A DNA stretch of 64,000 nt. Origin: Alphaproteobacteria bacterium. Its GTDB lineage: Bacteria; Pseudomonadota; Alphaproteobacteria; Rs-D84. Location of the stretch: contig SUUN01000002.1 of NCBI GenBank assembly GCA_015062495.1, positions 1 to 64,000 of the forward strand, read 5' to 3'. This document shows, piece by piece, positions 24,782-34,709 of this stretch. Each line of letters starts with the position of its first letter. Position 1 is the stretch's first letter. A program made the translations under genes and the position numbers. A model generated the notes under the pieces. That model was not told the DNA's origin. It saw nothing but the letters and a program-made list of their open reading frames with translations, and did not search any database.

Positions 24782-25402
24782 TTACGCCAATCTTGCTTCA
24801 ACCGCTTTGACTGCGTCTGCTGTCAAAACTAATTTTTCATGTTTCAAGATGTCCAAAACATTCAAACCAATCGTTGGCAACACATCAACATTTGCGATAT
24901 TTGCCGCAGATTTAACAAAGTTTTCATCTAATTCTGTGGCCCCTACGAACAAAGCAGATGCGATTTCCAGTTTTTTCAACTGCTTCGCGAATGCGTTTGT
25001 CTTCGCTGCTGCCAACTTTTCAGAATCAATGATAACCAGGCTGCCGTCTTTTGCCTTGGATGACAACGCCATCTTCAGACCCAATGAACGGATTTTCTTT
25101 GGCAAGTCAATAGAATGGTCGCGAACGACTGGTCCATGAACTACGCCACCGCCACGCATGTGAACATTATATCTTTCACCCTGACGTGCGTTACCTGTCT
25201 TTTTCTGTTTGAACGCTTTCTTACCACTGCCCTGAACATCTGATACAGTTTTAACTGCATGCGTACCGGCACGTGATTTTGCACGCTGCCATGTAACAAC
25301 ACGGTGCAAGATGTCCGCACGTGGTTCCAAACCAAAGATGCTATCAGCCAGTTCAACCGAACCAACTTTCTTTCCATCGAAATTAATAATATCTAATTGC
25401 AT
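24782..25402 (-). CDS. rplD: 50S ribosomal protein L4
   Basis: 206 aa. The long loop region 'VQGSGKKAFKQKKTGNARQG' lines the exit tunnel, and 'LGLKMALSSKAKDGSLVIID' follows. In enterics L4 represses the S10 operon; no leader comparable to that is evident here. Confidence 0.98.
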   Translation of the reverse strand: MQLDIINFDGKKVGSVELADSIFGLEPRADILHRVVTWQRAKSRAGTHAVKTVSDVQGSGKKAFKQKKTGNARQGERYNVHMRGGGVVHGPVVRDHSIDLPKKIRSLGLKMALSSKAKDGSLVIIDSEKLAAAKTNAFAKQLKKLEIASALFVGATELDENFVKSAANIANVDVLPTIGLNVLDILKHEKLVLTADAVKAVEARLA

Positions 25403-25432
25403 TTTACTTACCTCACTCTTGCTGTTAACTTA

Positions 25433-26158
25433 TTATTCCGCAACAGCTTCTGTTTCGGTTACTGTTTCAGCTACAACTTCTGCTGCTTTCGCTGCGACTG
25501 TTGGAACTGGCAAATCCTTGTGTTCTTTTTTGATTGCGTCTGTAACCAGAACAAATGTACCATTTGCACCTGGAACTGCGCCTTCGACAAAGATCAGATT
25601 TTCTGCTTCATCTGTACCGAACACTTTCAAGTTCTGAACTGTGACAGTTTCATTACCCATCTGTCCTGCCATCTTTTTACCTTTCAGAACGCGGCCTGGC
25701 CATTCACGCATACCAGTACCACCGATGGAACGATGTGCTTTCAATACACCGTGGGTTGCTTCCTTACCGCCAAAGTTATGACGTTTCATAGCACCCTGAT
25801 AGCCTTTACCTTTACTTGTTGCTTGTACATCAACGAATTGACCGGCAACAAAATGAGATGCCATCAACTGTGTCCCTGCTGGGATAACACAGTCATCCGA
25901 TACACGGAATTCTACAACCTTGCGATATGGTTTTACGCCTGCTTTTTCAGCCGCAACCAACTGTGGTTTTGCTACATGTTTTGCCTTGGCTTCGCGCAAA
26001 CCCAAAATATTTGCGACATAACCGTTCTTTTCTTGCGTGCGATTTCCAATGACGGCACAGTCACCCACAGACAAAACTGTCACAGGATGCGCAACACCGG
26101 CATCATCATACAGACGCGTCATTCCAATTTTTGTTGTAATTAATCCGCTACGTTTCAT
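25433..26158 (-). CDS. rplC: 50S ribosomal protein L3
   Basis: 241 aa. 'GLITTKIGMTRLYDDAGVAH' at the start, then 'KRHNFGGKEATHGVLKAHRS' and 'LKGKKMAGQMGNETVTVQNL'. The C-terminal tail 'VAAKAAEVVAETVTETEAVA' is an acidic Ala/Val/Glu extension beyond the core fold. L3 starts 50S assembly. Confidence 0.98.
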   Translation of the reverse strand: MKRSGLITTKIGMTRLYDDAGVAHPVTVLSVGDCAVIGNRTQEKNGYVANILGLREAKAKHVAKPQLVAAEKAGVKPYRKVVEFRVSDDCVIPAGTQLMASHFVAGQFVDVQATSKGKGYQGAMKRHNFGGKEATHGVLKAHRSIGGTGMREWPGRVLKGKKMAGQMGNETVTVQNLKVFGTDEAENLIFVEGAVPGANGTFVLVTDAIKKEHKDLPVPTVAAKAAEVVAETVTETEAVAE

Positions 26159-26237
26159 TTTTTTATGCCTTTTTTTATGTCAGTTGGTTGGTATGGTGTA
26201 CACACTGCCACGCCAACACTAACAGATTATTTTAATT

Positions 26238-26549
26238 TTACAATTTAATTTTTACATCAACACCAGACGCCAAATCCAACTTCATCAAGGCATCAACTGT
26301 CTGAGGGGTTGGATTAACAATATCTACAACCGCTTTATGATTGCGGATTTCGAACTGTTCACGCGACTTCTTGTCAACGTGTGGTGAACGGTTGACCGTA
26401 AATTTCTGCACCAATGTTGGCAGACGAACTGGTCCAACTACATCTGCGCCTGTGCGCTTGGCAGTTTTTACAATTTCTTCGACAGATTCCATCAAGATAC
26501 GATGGTCGAATGCTGTCAACTTGATACGAATTTTTGATGTTGGTACCAT
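26238..26549 (-). CDS. rpsJ: 30S ribosomal protein S10
   Basis: 103 aa from the ATG at 26549 ('[19 protein letters not shown]'), with AAGGA 8 nt upstream; this matches the family length, while an in-frame start at 26615 would add 22 unrelated residues. Also known as NusE, it joins NusB/NusG antitermination. Contains '[20 protein letters not shown]'. Confidence 0.98.
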   Translation of the reverse strand: MVPTSKIRIKLTAFDHRILMESVEEIVKTAKRTGADVVGPVRLPTLVQKFTVNRSPHVDKKSREQFEIRNHKAVVDIVNPTPQTVDALMKLDLASGVDVKIKL

Positions 26550-26625
26550 TACCGTTTTCCTTATATTTATCTGGGCGGTAATCACTGACACTTTTAATTC
26601 AGTTACACCGCCCAAGACTGTTTAA

Positions 26626-27813
26626 TTATTTAATGATTTTGGATACAACACCTGCGCCAACTGTGCGACCGCCTTCACGGATAGCAAAGCGACGACCTTC
26701 GTCCATAGCAATTGGTGCAATCAACTGCACGTTGATACGGACATTGTCACCTGGCAGAACCATTTCTTTGTCTGCTGGCAAAGTGATTGTACCTGTTACG
26801 TCTGTTGTGCTAAAGAAGAACTGTGGACGATAGTTGCTAAAGAACGCTGTATGACGGCCACCTTCTTCTTTGGTCAAGATATAGACTTCGGCTTCGAATT
26901 CTGTGTGTGGTGTAATAGAACCTGGCTTACAGATAATCTGACCACGTTCTACATCTTCCTTCTTGGTACCACGCAACAACAGACCTACGTTATCACCGGC
27001 TTCACCCTGATCCAGCAATTTGCGGAACATTTCAACGCCTGTAACTGTTGTTTTCTGTGTTGGACGCAGACCAACGATTTCACATTCGTCACCAACTTTG
27101 ATAACACCTGATTCAACACGACCTGTTACCACTGTACCACGACCTGTGATGCTGAACACGTCTTCGATTGGCATCAAGAATGGTTTGTCAACTGGACGTT
27201 CTGGCATTGGGATATATTCGTCACACGCCTTTAACAACGCATCAATCGCTTCTTTACCCAAGCCATCATTTTTATCTTCAACAGCTGATACCGCAGAACC
27301 ACGGATAATTGGTGCATTGTCACCGTCAAAGTCGTTCGCAGACAACAGTTCACGGATTTCCATTTCAACCAATTCCAACAATTCTGGGTCATTTGCCAAG
27401 TCGCATTTGTTCAAGAACACAACGATTTTTGGAATACCAACCTGACGTGCCAACAAGATGTGTTCACGTGTCTGTGGCATTGGACCATCTGTCGCTGCAA
27501 CAACCAAGATTGCGCCGTCCATCTGCGCCGCACCGGTAATCATGTTTTTAACATAGTCCGCGTGCCCTGGGCAGTCAACGTGTGCATAGTGACGTGATTC
27601 TGTTTCATATTCAACGTGCGCTGTGTTAATCGTGATACCACGCTGTTTTTCTTCTGGCGCATTATCAATCTGATCAACACCCTTCTGTGCATCAGCACCA
27701 ACACCATAGTGGTGAACGATAGCAGCAGTCAATGTTGTTTTACCATGGTCAACGTGGCCAATTGTACCAATATTGACGTGTGGTTTGCTTCTTACATACT
27801 TTTCTTTTGCCAT
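26626..27813 (-). CDS. tuf: Elongation factor Tu
   Basis: 395 aa GTPase that delivers aminoacyl-tRNA. P-loop '[14 protein letters not shown]', switch II '[12 protein letters not shown]', 'NKCD' base-recognition motif, and domain 3 '[15 protein letters not shown]'. It lies between fusA and rpsJ as in the str operon. RBS AAGGAGAAA. Confidence 0.99.
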   Translation of the reverse strand: MAKEKYVRSKPHVNIGTIGHVDHGKTTLTAAIVHHYGVGADAQKGVDQIDNAPEEKQRGITINTAHVEYETESRHYAHVDCPGHADYVKNMITGAAQMDGAILVVAATDGPMPQTREHILLARQVGIPKIVVFLNKCDLANDPELLELVEMEIRELLSANDFDGDNAPIIRGSAVSAVEDKNDGLGKEAIDALLKACDEYIPMPERPVDKPFLMPIEDVFSITGRGTVVTGRVESGVIKVGDECEIVGLRPTQKTTVTGVEMFRKLLDQGEAGDNVGLLLRGTKKEDVERGQIICKPGSITPHTEFEAEVYILTKEEGGRHTAFFSNYRPQFFFSTTDVTGTITLPADKEMVLPGDNVRINVQLIAPIAMDEGRRFAIREGGRTVGAGVVSKIIK

Positions 27814-27864
27814 TAGTTTTCTCCTTAGGCTTGCTTGTTAGTTTTTGTTAGAACTTCTTGTTAA

Positions 27865-29946
27865 TTATTTCGTCAGCTTCTTGATTACTTCGTCAGCAAC
27901 GTTTGTCGGGACTTCGTCATAGTGCGACAATTCCATATATGGATTTGCACGACCCTGTGACAAAGAACGCAATGTCTTTACGTACCCAAACAGATTTGCC
28001 AATGGAACATACGCAGAAATCAACTGATTACCGAACTGTGTTTCGATACCGTTAATCTGGCCACGGCGACTGTTCAAGTCCCCAATGATGTCACCGACGT
28101 ATTCTTCCGGTGTATTAACCGAAAGCTTCATAATCGGTTCCAGCAATTTCGGCGCCGCTTTTTTCATTGCCTCTCTGAAGCATGCGCGTGCCGCAATTTC
28201 AAAGCACAATACATTAGAGTCAACTTCGTGATACTTACCATCTACCAATGTAGCTTTGAAATCTACTGTTGGATAGCCAATCAGAACACCTGTCTGCTGG
28301 GCTATCTTCAAACCTTTTTCCACACCTGGGATATATTCTTTTGGAATCGCACCACCAACAATCTTGTTGTCGAATTCGTATCCCTGACCTGGTTCCAATG
28401 GTTCAAATTCAATCTTAACCTGTGCGTACTGACCCGAACCACCAGACTGTTTCTTGTGTGTGTATTCTTCTGTGACCGGCTTGCGGAATGTTTCACGGTA
28501 TGCGATACGTGGTTCACCAACGTTTACATCCACCTTGAATTCACGCAACAGTCGATCGACCAAAATTTCCAAGTGCAATTCACCAACACCCGACAAAATG
28601 GTCTGACCTGATTCTTCGTCAACCGACACACGGAACGAAGGATCTTCTTTGGCCAACGCCTGCAGACCCAATGACATCTTTTCAATGTCTGCCTTGGTCT
28701 TTGGTTCAACTGCGATGCTCATAACAGGCTCTGGAACATGAATTGATTCCAACAGAATTGGATTCGCTTCGTCGCACAGTGTGTCACCTGTAATTGTTTC
28801 TTTCATACCAACCAAAGTGATAATATCACCGGCCGATGCTTCTTTGATTTCTTCACGGTTATTTGAATGCATCAACAACATACGACCAACGCGTTCACGT
28901 TTATCACGGTTAGAATTATAGATATAAGAACCCGACACCAACTTACCCGAATAAATACGGATAAACATCAAGTTACCTACAAATGGGTCATTTGCCACCT
29001 TAAACGCCAAGGCACTAAATGGTTCTTTGGCATCTGGCTTACGCGAATCGGCCGTTTCACCGTCCATCTTTGTCCCACTAATCGCTGGGATATCCAATGG
29101 GCTTGGCAAATAGTCAACAATCGCATCCAACAATGGCTGAACACCCTTGTTCTTAAACGCTGTACCACACAAAACTGGGTTAAAGTTCTGGTTGATTGTA
29201 CCCTTGCGGATTAACTTTTTGATGGTTGCGACATCTGGAATTGTTCCTTCCATGTACGCTTCCATAATTTCATCGTCCAGTGTTACAACTTCTTCAATCA
29301 GTTTTTCGTGTAATTCCTGTGCCTTTTCCTTTAATTCTTCTGGGATTTCAACGATGTGTGGATCTTTGCCCATATCATCTTCCCAGACAATTCCGCGCAT
29401 TTCGATAACATCGACAACGCCACGGAAATCAGATTCTGCGCCAATTGGGAAATTAACAACCAACGGATTTGCACCCAAACGTTCACGAATCATATCAACA
29501 CAGCGGAAGAAGTTCCCACCAATACGATCCATTTTGTTAATAAAGCAAATACGTGGAACCGCATAACGGTCTGCCTGGCGCCATACAGTTTCTGTCTGTG
29601 GCTGAACGCCCGACACAGATTCAAATACGGCAACCGCACCGTCCAGAACACGCAGTGAACGTTCTACTTCCATAGTAAAGTCCACGTGCCCCGGTGTATC
29701 AATCAGATTGATACGATGGTCGCGCCAAAAGCATGTTGTTGCGGCCGATGTAATTGTAATACCACGTTCTTGTTCCTGTTCCATCCAGTCCATGGTTGCG
29801 CCACCATCGTGCACTTCACCAATCTTGTATGTTTTACCAGTATAGAACAAGATACGTTCAGATGTTGTTGTTTTACCCGCGTCAATATGGGCCATAATGC
29901 CGATATTGCGGTACATATGTAAAGGTGCGGTTTTCCCGACTGACAT
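27865..29946 (-). CDS. fusA: Elongation factor G
   Basis: 693 aa translocase GTPase. '[19 protein letters not shown]' P-loop, '[20 protein letters not shown]' switch II and 'NKMDR' guanine motif. Domain IV-V regions ('[16 protein letters not shown]', '[20 protein letters not shown]') are complete. Follows rpsG by 27 bp. Confidence 0.99.
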   Translation of the reverse strand: MSVGKTAPLHMYRNIGIMAHIDAGKTTTSERILFYTGKTYKIGEVHDGGATMDWMEQEQERGITITSAATTCFWRDHRINLIDTPGHVDFTMEVERSLRVLDGAVAVFESVSGVQPQTETVWRQADRYAVPRICFINKMDRIGGNFFRCVDMIRERLGANPLVVNFPIGAESDFRGVVDVIEMRGIVWEDDMGKDPHIVEIPEELKEKAQELHEKLIEEVVTLDDEIMEAYMEGTIPDVATIKKLIRKGTINQNFNPVLCGTAFKNKGVQPLLDAIVDYLPSPLDIPAISGTKMDGETADSRKPDAKEPFSALAFKVANDPFVGNLMFIRIYSGKLVSGSYIYNSNRDKRERVGRMLLMHSNNREEIKEASAGDIITLVGMKETITGDTLCDEANPILLESIHVPEPVMSIAVEPKTKADIEKMSLGLQALAKEDPSFRVSVDEESGQTILSGVGELHLEILVDRLLREFKVDVNVGEPRIAYRETFRKPVTEEYTHKKQSGGSGQYAQVKIEFEPLEPGQGYEFDNKIVGGAIPKEYIPGVEKGLKIAQQTGVLIGYPTVDFKATLVDGKYHEVDSNVLCFEIAARACFREAMKKAAPKLLEPIMKLSVNTPEEYVGDIIGDLNSRRGQINGIETQFGNQLISAYVPLANLFGYVKTLRSLSQGRANPYMELSHYDEVPTNVADEVIKKLTK

Positions 29947-29973
29947 TGTATCTTTCCTTTGCCTTTGTATTGA

Positions 29974-30447
29974 TTACCAGCGGAAGTGAGCAAACGCCTT
30001 GTTCGCTTCTGCCATTTTATGTGTATCAATTTTCTTTTTAAATGCGCCACCCTGACCGTTCAAGGCATCACGCAATTCGCCAAACAGTCTGTCATCCATG
30101 CTGCGTTCACCACGTTTACGCGCAAATCCGACCAACCAACGCAACGCCAATGTCTGCTGGCGCGCCGGTCTTACTTCGACTGGAACCTGGTATGTTGCAC
30201 CACCTACACGACGACCCTTAACTTCGACCGACGGTTTCAACGCATCAATCGCTTCCAAGAATGCTGTCAATTCATCACCGTCTTTGGCAATCTTTTTCAA
30301 TTTATCCATTGCACCATATACGATGTTTTCAGCAACTTCTTTTTTGCCGTCCCACATAACAATATTAATACATTTCGCAACAACCAAATTACCGTATTTG
30401 GAATCTGGCAAGATTTCACGTTTTGTTGCAGCTTTACGTCTTGACAT
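29974..30447 (-). CDS. rpsG: 30S ribosomal protein S7
   Basis: 157 aa. '[20 protein letters not shown]' and '[20 protein letters not shown]', then '[20 protein letters not shown]'. S7 nucleates the 30S head and lines the E-site. Confidence 0.98.
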   Translation of the reverse strand: MSRRKAATKREILPDSKYGNLVVAKCINIVMWDGKKEVAENIVYGAMDKLKKIAKDGDELTAFLEAIDALKPSVEVKGRRVGGATYQVPVEVRPARQQTLALRWLVGFARKRGERSMDDRLFGELRDALNGQGGAFKKKIDTHKMAEANKAFAHFRW

Positions 30448-30525
30448 ATTTATTTTCCTTTTATCGCTTCATCTGGGTTTTCCCCAGATTACTCACGCAC
30501 ATTACATGCGTGTGGTTAACATTTA

Positions 30526-30897
30526 TTATTTCTTTGTTTTGGCACCATACAAAGAACGACCCTGTTTACGTGCATCAACACCCTTGGTATCCAAGACACC
30601 ACGAATAATATGATACTTTACACCAGGCAAGTCCTTTACACGACCACCACGAATCATAACAACACTGTGTTCCTGCAGGTTATGACCTTCGCCAGGAATA
30701 TAAGCGGTTACTTCGCGGCCGTTTGCCAGTTTTACACGGGCAACCTTACGCTGCGCCGAGTTAGGTTTTTTCGGTGTTGTCGTATAAACACGTGTGCAAA
30801 CACCACGTTTCTGTGGGTTTTCCATCATGTCAGGCGCAGTGCTTTTCACCACGACTTTTTTACGAGGCTTCCGAATCAGTTGGTTTACTGTTGGCAT
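30526..30897 (-). CDS. rpsL: 30S ribosomal protein S12
   Basis: 123 aa, first gene of the long operon. Decoding-centre loops '[18 protein letters not shown]' and '[19 protein letters not shown]' are present. The lysine at the classical streptomycin-determining position is retained; a Gln follows the 'PNSA' where E. coli has Leu. RBS AAAGAGAT. Confidence 0.98.
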   Translation of the reverse strand: MPTVNQLIRKPRKKVVVKSTAPDMMENPQKRGVCTRVYTTTPKKPNSAQRKVARVKLANGREVTAYIPGEGHNLQEHSVVMIRGGRVKDLPGVKYHIIRGVLDTKGVDARKQGRSLYGAKTKK

Positions 30898-31050
30898 TCA
30901 AAATCTCTTTGTTTTTTTCTACCTATTTTACTCTGCACAAAAGCCGCCTATTCAGACTTATTTCAACGACTTATGCCGGATTATAAATCTGTCAGTGTAA
31001 GCGGTTTTTATGTATTCCTTGCTTTCCTTGTTTACACAGAAAGCGCACTT
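30898..31050 (-). promoter_or_regulatory. 5' leader of the rpsL operon
   Basis: About 147 nt untranslated leader between the promoter start site (near 31044) and rpsL. Weak self-complementarity (AAAACCGC near 31010 with GCGGCTTTT near 30945) is visible, but no recognised regulatory RNA. 31080-31198 holds nothing identifiable. Confidence 0.4.
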
Positions 31051-31079
31051 ACTATAATCGCGCCCCCCCAAATTGTCAA
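31051..31079 (-). promoter_or_regulatory. Consensus sigma70 promoter of the str-S10-spc operon
   Basis: TTGACA (31074-31079), a 17-bp GC-rich spacer with a G7 run, then TATAGT (31051-31056) on the minus strand. It is the only strong promoter seen for the 17-kb ribosomal cluster. Confidence 0.88.
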
Positions 31080-31198
31080 GGAAAATATGGGAAAAAACCT
31101 TAAAAAACCCGCTTGAAAACCCCACAAAATCAGGATTTTACAGCAAACACCAAAAATGACAAATTTTCAATCAGTCTACTTTTATAAAAATAAAAGAT

Positions 31199-31281
31199 AA
31201 TGGCGTAGATATGGTATGGGGGCGACATCGTAGTGTACAAACGCTACATGAGATGTCGCCCCCGCCCATAGATATGCCATT
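31199..31281 (-). repeat. GUGUACAAA-loop hairpin element, copy B
   Basis: AATGGC...GGGGGCGACATC pairs with GATGTCGCCCCC...GCCATT around GTAGTGTACAAACGCTAC. It sits 14 bp downstream of the stop codon of the barrel gene at 31295, and shares ends (AATGG / AGATATGCCATT) with copy C. Confidence 0.75.
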
Positions 31282-31294
31282 AGATTTTATTTTA

Positions 31295-32044
31295 TCAAAA
31301 ATCAATTCCGAACATCACCCCCATCGTCGCCGGGCTGTTCTTGAAACTGTGCACAACATCTTTTTCCAAATAAAAGCCCAAATACTTGGTCGCATCAATA
31401 TTATAATTAATTCCGCATTGCAATCTCAGCCGTTCCCCATCATAGTAATCATCAAACAAATCAAAATCAAACATCAATCCGCCAACCCAGTTCCAGCGAT
31501 TATTAACAATATACTGTCCCTGAATACCGACGGTCATCGCCCACGCATCAAATGTATCTTGTGGCAAATCATCGTTCAGATAATCCACCTGCACCACCCC
31601 TGCAACGGTCCAATTGTCTGTTATGCGTCCCATTCGCGCACCCGCCGTCCAATTATATGCAACCGTCTGTAAATTTTCACGCGTATCATAGATTTGTTTT
31701 ACATCACCATAAACCTCGGCATGCAATTGATTTTCATGCCACAAATCCCAATCAAACCCAAATTCCAAATCATTCCATGACCATTTTCCAAATTCTGGAT
31801 TATCCGATGAATCATAAGACCCCGATGTCGCCACATGAATCGCAAAGGCATCAGATACCCCATACCCAAATTCATCGGCAATAACAAATCTGTCAAATTC
31901 AGAATTTGCTTGCAACGGCGTTAAAATATTATAAAACCGCCCCTGTGCCGGATTATAAAACGGATTACCATTTATTACATTGGCGGCCCCTGCCCCACCC
32001 GACACAAATGCCAGCGCACACGACAAAAGAAAAATTTTTTTCAT
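31295..32044 (-). CDS. Outer-membrane beta-barrel protein, paralogue 1
   Basis: 249 aa. Signal peptide 'MKKIFLLSCALAFVSGGAGA', then a mature start 'ANVINGNPFYNPAQGRFYN', shared with the next gene upstream. Alternating aromatic beta strands ('WTVAGVVQVDYLND', 'YNIDATKYLGFYLEKD') run to a C-terminal 'MFGIDF' ending in Phe, the signature of Bam-inserted barrels. About 10-12 strands are expected. It is probably a small porin-like or structural outer-membrane protein; substrate unknown. Its close tandem relation to 32165-32932 indicates duplication. Confidence 0.8.
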   Translation of the reverse strand: MKKIFLLSCALAFVSGGAGAANVINGNPFYNPAQGRFYNILTPLQANSEFDRFVIADEFGYGVSDAFAIHVATSGSYDSSDNPEFGKWSWNDLEFGFDWDLWHENQLHAEVYGDVKQIYDTRENLQTVAYNWTAGARMGRITDNWTVAGVVQVDYLNDDLPQDTFDAWAMTVGIQGQYIVNNRWNWVGGLMFDFDLFDDYYDGERLRLQCGINYNIDATKYLGFYLEKDVVHSFKNSPATMGVMFGIDF

Positions 32045-32113
32045 ATATTTCTCCCTTTCTTTCGCAATCCGATTTTAAGAAATATGAAAAAATATATAAA
32101 CAGGAACGAATTC

Positions 32114-32141
32114 AAAAAAACACCCCCGGAAACCGGGGGTG
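32114..32141 (-). terminator. Intrinsic terminator between the barrel paralogues
   Basis: CACCCCCGG-TTT-CCGGGGGTG then TTTTTTT on the minus strand, after the stop at 32165. Confidence 0.92.
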
Positions 32142-32164
32142 AATATTAACAGTTGTACGTTTGA

Positions 32165-32932
32165 TTAAAAGTCGATTCCAAAGTTCACACCAAACCCAAA
32201 TCCATCGACCCATTCCCAGTCACCTGTTGAATGTTCCATTTCACCCATGAAATATGCACCAATGTACTTGGTTTCATCCAGGTTATAGTTTGCACCGATT
32301 TTACCAGTCCATTTACCTGCATCTTCAAATTCATCGTCCAACATACCAGTGTATTCAACACCAGCAATCAGATTCCACTGTGGACACAGAACCAACTGGC
32401 CATCGACACCAACACTCAAACGATGTGCACCATCATCGCCCCAATTGAACGATTCAGAATTCAAATAATCAAAGTCAACATGACCCGCCAATGTCCAACC
32501 TTCGCCGACATAACCGCCACGCATACCGATTGTCCATGTGTAATCCGTTACACCTTTATCCAAGAATGGCACGTGATCACCCCATACTGTATCTAAACTG
32601 TACACACCGTACACATCCGCCTTCCAGTTACCCATATCAATCGCACGATAATTCAGTCCAACGGTAAATTCATCCCACGACATCGCATCAAAGCCTTCTG
32701 CCTCGGATACGCCCGTCTTCATGAACACTGCCAATTCATTTGTGATACCATAACCAAATTCTTCGGTAATACCCCAATCTTCGATTGCTTCTGAATGTGA
32801 TTCTACTGCAAAATTGCTATAAAAACGACCTTCGCCCGGGCGATATAATGGATTACCATCAATAATATTTGCCGCGTGCGCACCTGATACTGCAAAAAAT
32901 GCCAACAAAGAAGTTAATGCTAATTTTTTCAT
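32165..32932 (-). CDS. Outer-membrane beta-barrel protein, paralogue 2
   Basis: 255 aa from the ATG at 32932; AAAGGA lies 6 nt upstream, while it abuts the in-frame ATG at 32938. Signal peptide 'MKKLALTSLLAFFAVSGAHA', mature start 'ANIIDGNPLYRPGEGRFYS', and C-terminus 'GFGFGVNFGIDF'. Homologous along its length to 31295-32044 ('EFGYGITNELAVFMKTG' versus 'EFGYGVSDAFAIHVATS'). A strong terminator separates the pair, so each may have its own regulation. Confidence 0.82.
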   Translation of the reverse strand: MKKLALTSLLAFFAVSGAHAANIIDGNPLYRPGEGRFYSNFAVESHSEAIEDWGITEEFGYGITNELAVFMKTGVSEAEGFDAMSWDEFTVGLNYRAIDMGNWKADVYGVYSLDTVWGDHVPFLDKGVTDYTWTIGMRGGYVGEGWTLAGHVDFDYLNSESFNWGDDGAHRLSVGVDGQLVLCPQWNLIAGVEYTGMLDDEFEDAGKWTGKIGANYNLDETKYIGAYFMGEMEHSTGDWEWVDGFGFGVNFGIDF

Positions 32933-33031
32933 ATTCATTCCTTTCGTTTTTGTTAACCAAGACCACTTGTTTTCAGTCCCGTTAATACAATTTTATCAGG
33001 TATAAAATCCCACCCGCAAGGTTAAAGATTT

Positions 33032-33060
33032 TTGCAAAACCACCAAAAATATGATATTAT
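33032..33060 (+). promoter_or_regulatory. Candidate promoter for a small RNA
   Basis: TTGCAA (33032-33037), a 17-bp spacer and TATTAT (33055-33060) on the plus strand, with no coding gene downstream on that strand. Confidence 0.45.
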
Positions 33061-33066
33061 CCCACG

Positions 33067-33131
33067 CGTGCACGAATCGGATTTTAGTCACAACACACAA
33101 TTCAAACGCCCATACACCGGGCGTTTTATTA
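33067..33131 (+). ncRNA. Candidate ~65-nt small RNA
   Basis: Lies between a sigma70-like promoter (33032-33060) and a hairpin AAACGCCC-ATACACC-GGGCGTTT plus TTATT (33104-33131). It contains a CGCGTGCACG near-palindrome. It is in a 259-bp gap between two minus-strand genes. Prediction only; the U-tract is short. Confidence 0.3.
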
Positions 33132-33191
33132 AATTTGTTATAATTCGTTATACTTTTTAATAATTATCAAAAATAACAGACTGACGATTTT

Positions 33192-34211
33192 TTAATTTTT
33201 ATTTTTTAATTTTTTTATCTCGCGCCAGTCATTGTGATTTTTTTTATGTTCTTCATAGTCTTTGGAAAACAAATGGCCACCCCGCCCGTCTGCAACAAAG
33301 AACAAATAATTCGTGTCCGCCGGCCTTAACACCGCCCGAATCGCATTTTCACCAACATTGGCAATTGCCCCCGGCGGCAGGCCCTTGTTCCTATACGTGT
33401 TATACGGACTGTCTATTTTCAAATGCCCGCGCAATAACGGTTGGCCCTGCATATCGCCCAGTCCATCAGTCAACGCATAGACAACTGTTGGGTCGGCCTG
33501 CAACCGCATCCCCCGGTTCAACCGATTCAGATACACACTGGCCACAATCGGCATTTCACGTGCCTGGGGCGTTTCCTTTTGTACGATTGACGCCAACGTA
33601 ATAACATCGTCCCAATCCTGTAACGGCTTTGGCAATCGACGATTCGTACGTTCCCACGCCCCCCGTACATTTACCATTTTTTTGCGCGCCAAATCCAGAA
33701 CCGCCAACCGATTCATCCCACGCGCCACCGTATATGTATCTGGGAACACATCACCATCACGCAAATTACACACCGGCGCACTGTTCCCTGATTTACATTC
33801 CACCGCGCCCGTCAATGCAGATGACTGCAACAACAGGTTCTTAATTTGTTTTATGGTTAACCCTTCGGGAATAACGATTGTAGTAGATGCCACGCGTCCA
33901 TTTGCGAACATATCTGCGATTCGCCAACTGCTGGCTGAAACGGGAATATCATATTGTCCGGTTTGAATTTTCCCCCCATTAAATCGCACCGACATTACAA
34001 AAACTTCTTCTGAATCAATTAATTTTTGTTTGTACAATCTGCGCGCGACCCCTGATACAGTATCCCCCGCCACAATATCAAACACAACCGGTTTTGAAAC
34101 CGTTGAATGAATACCAAACATATACAACACCACACACAGCACAATCAACACTGGTGCGACAATCAATTGAACAATAACACGCTTTGGAAATAATTTTCTA
34201 CGTCTTGCCAT
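33192..34211 (-). CDS. mltG: Endolytic murein transglycosylase MltG (YceG-like)
   Basis: 339 aa from the ATG at 34211 ('MARRRKLFPKR'); an in-frame start at 34277 would add 22 non-homologous residues. N-terminal basic segment and one TM helix (about 14-34), then a LysM-like part ('FDIVAGDTVSGVARRLY') and the YceG catalytic domain. Signatures 'TLASIVQKETPQAREMPIVA' (containing the invariant catalytic Glu), 'RLNRGMRLQADPTVVYAL' and 'SPYNTYRNKGLPPGAIANVG' are intact. It cuts nascent glycan strands at the inner membrane and thus sets strand length. In many Alphaproteobacteria mltG follows fabF; here fabF is about 6 kb away, so the pair has been split. Confidence 0.95.
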   Translation of the reverse strand: MARRRKLFPKRVIVQLIVAPVLIVLCVVLYMFGIHSTVSKPVVFDIVAGDTVSGVARRLYKQKLIDSEEVFVMSVRFNGGKIQTGQYDIPVSASSWRIADMFANGRVASTTIVIPEGLTIKQIKNLLLQSSALTGAVECKSGNSAPVCNLRDGDVFPDTYTVARGMNRLAVLDLARKKMVNVRGAWERTNRRLPKPLQDWDDVITLASIVQKETPQAREMPIVASVYLNRLNRGMRLQADPTVVYALTDGLGDMQGQPLLRGHLKIDSPYNTYRNKGLPPGAIANVGENAIRAVLRPADTNYLFFVADGRGGHLFSKDYEEHKKNHNDWREIKKLKNKN

Positions 34212-34360
34212 GGTCTGTTTATTATTACAGACAAAACCCCCATTTGCAAACGCAAAACCACAAGGGGCGAACAACATTTATTGTTGCACAAAGATAAATA
34301 ATATCAATCTCTTTATTCAGAAAAATCAAAAAAATATTTAATGACAACAACGTTTCACCT

Positions 34361-34375
34361 TTGAACAATGTTCAA
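34361..34375. promoter_or_regulatory. Palindrome TTGAACAATGTTCAA
   Basis: Perfect 6-bp arms with a 3-bp centre, 43 bp upstream of the small gene at 34418. It may be an operator. It does not match the alphaproteobacterial LexA direct repeat (GTTC-N7-GTTC). Confidence 0.4.
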
Positions 34376-34417
34376 TGAAGCGAACACGACACTTCGTAAC
34401 AACCCAAAGGACAAACG

Positions 34418-34636
34418 ATGAAACAAAACACTAACAAAAAAATGTATCTGATGCCCGATTCAGAACCACTAACAACCTCAACAGGCGCCAGTGACGACGG
34501 CAATTCAGCAGTTATTGTAATTGTGGACACAGACGGCGAATACATTGACACAACTAAATTAAGCGAAAAAATAAAATATCCAGCCATGTTAATGCAACAA
34601 CGCATAACACAAGGATTTCGTAATCGTATCCGCTAA
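34418..34636 (+). CDS. Small hypothetical protein, 72 aa, upstream of M16 peptidase
   Basis: The ATG at 34418 has AAAGGA at good spacing. The product has a polar N-terminal half ('MPDSEPLTTSTGASDDG'), a short beta-forming core 'AVIVIVDTDG' and a basic C-terminus 'QRITQGFRNRIR', with no Cys, signal peptide or membrane helix. It lies 73 bp before an M16 peptidase gene on the same strand, so the two are probably co-transcribed; the peptide could be a partner or substrate (inference). No family recognised. Confidence 0.65.
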   Translation: MKQNTNKKMYLMPDSEPLTTSTGASDDGNSAVIVIVDTDGEYIDTTKLSEKIKYPAMLMQQRITQGFRNRIR

Positions 34637-34709
34637 TTAATTTATCAAAAAAAGGGTCGCCAATAACATTGGATTGACGGCCCATAATAAAAAAAAAGAG
34701 CACAACATA

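Noticed and set aside
26182-26222. Fourth copy of the GTGTAC hairpin element between rplC and rpsJ
   Set aside because: Contains GTGTAC and a short GTTGG/CCAAC stem, but lacks the conserved GCAGTGTACAAA apex and the long arms.
34361-34375. LexA/SOS box
   Set aside because: The palindrome TTGAAC-AAT-GTTCAA lacks the GTTC-N7-GTTC direct repeat of alphaproteobacterial LexA.
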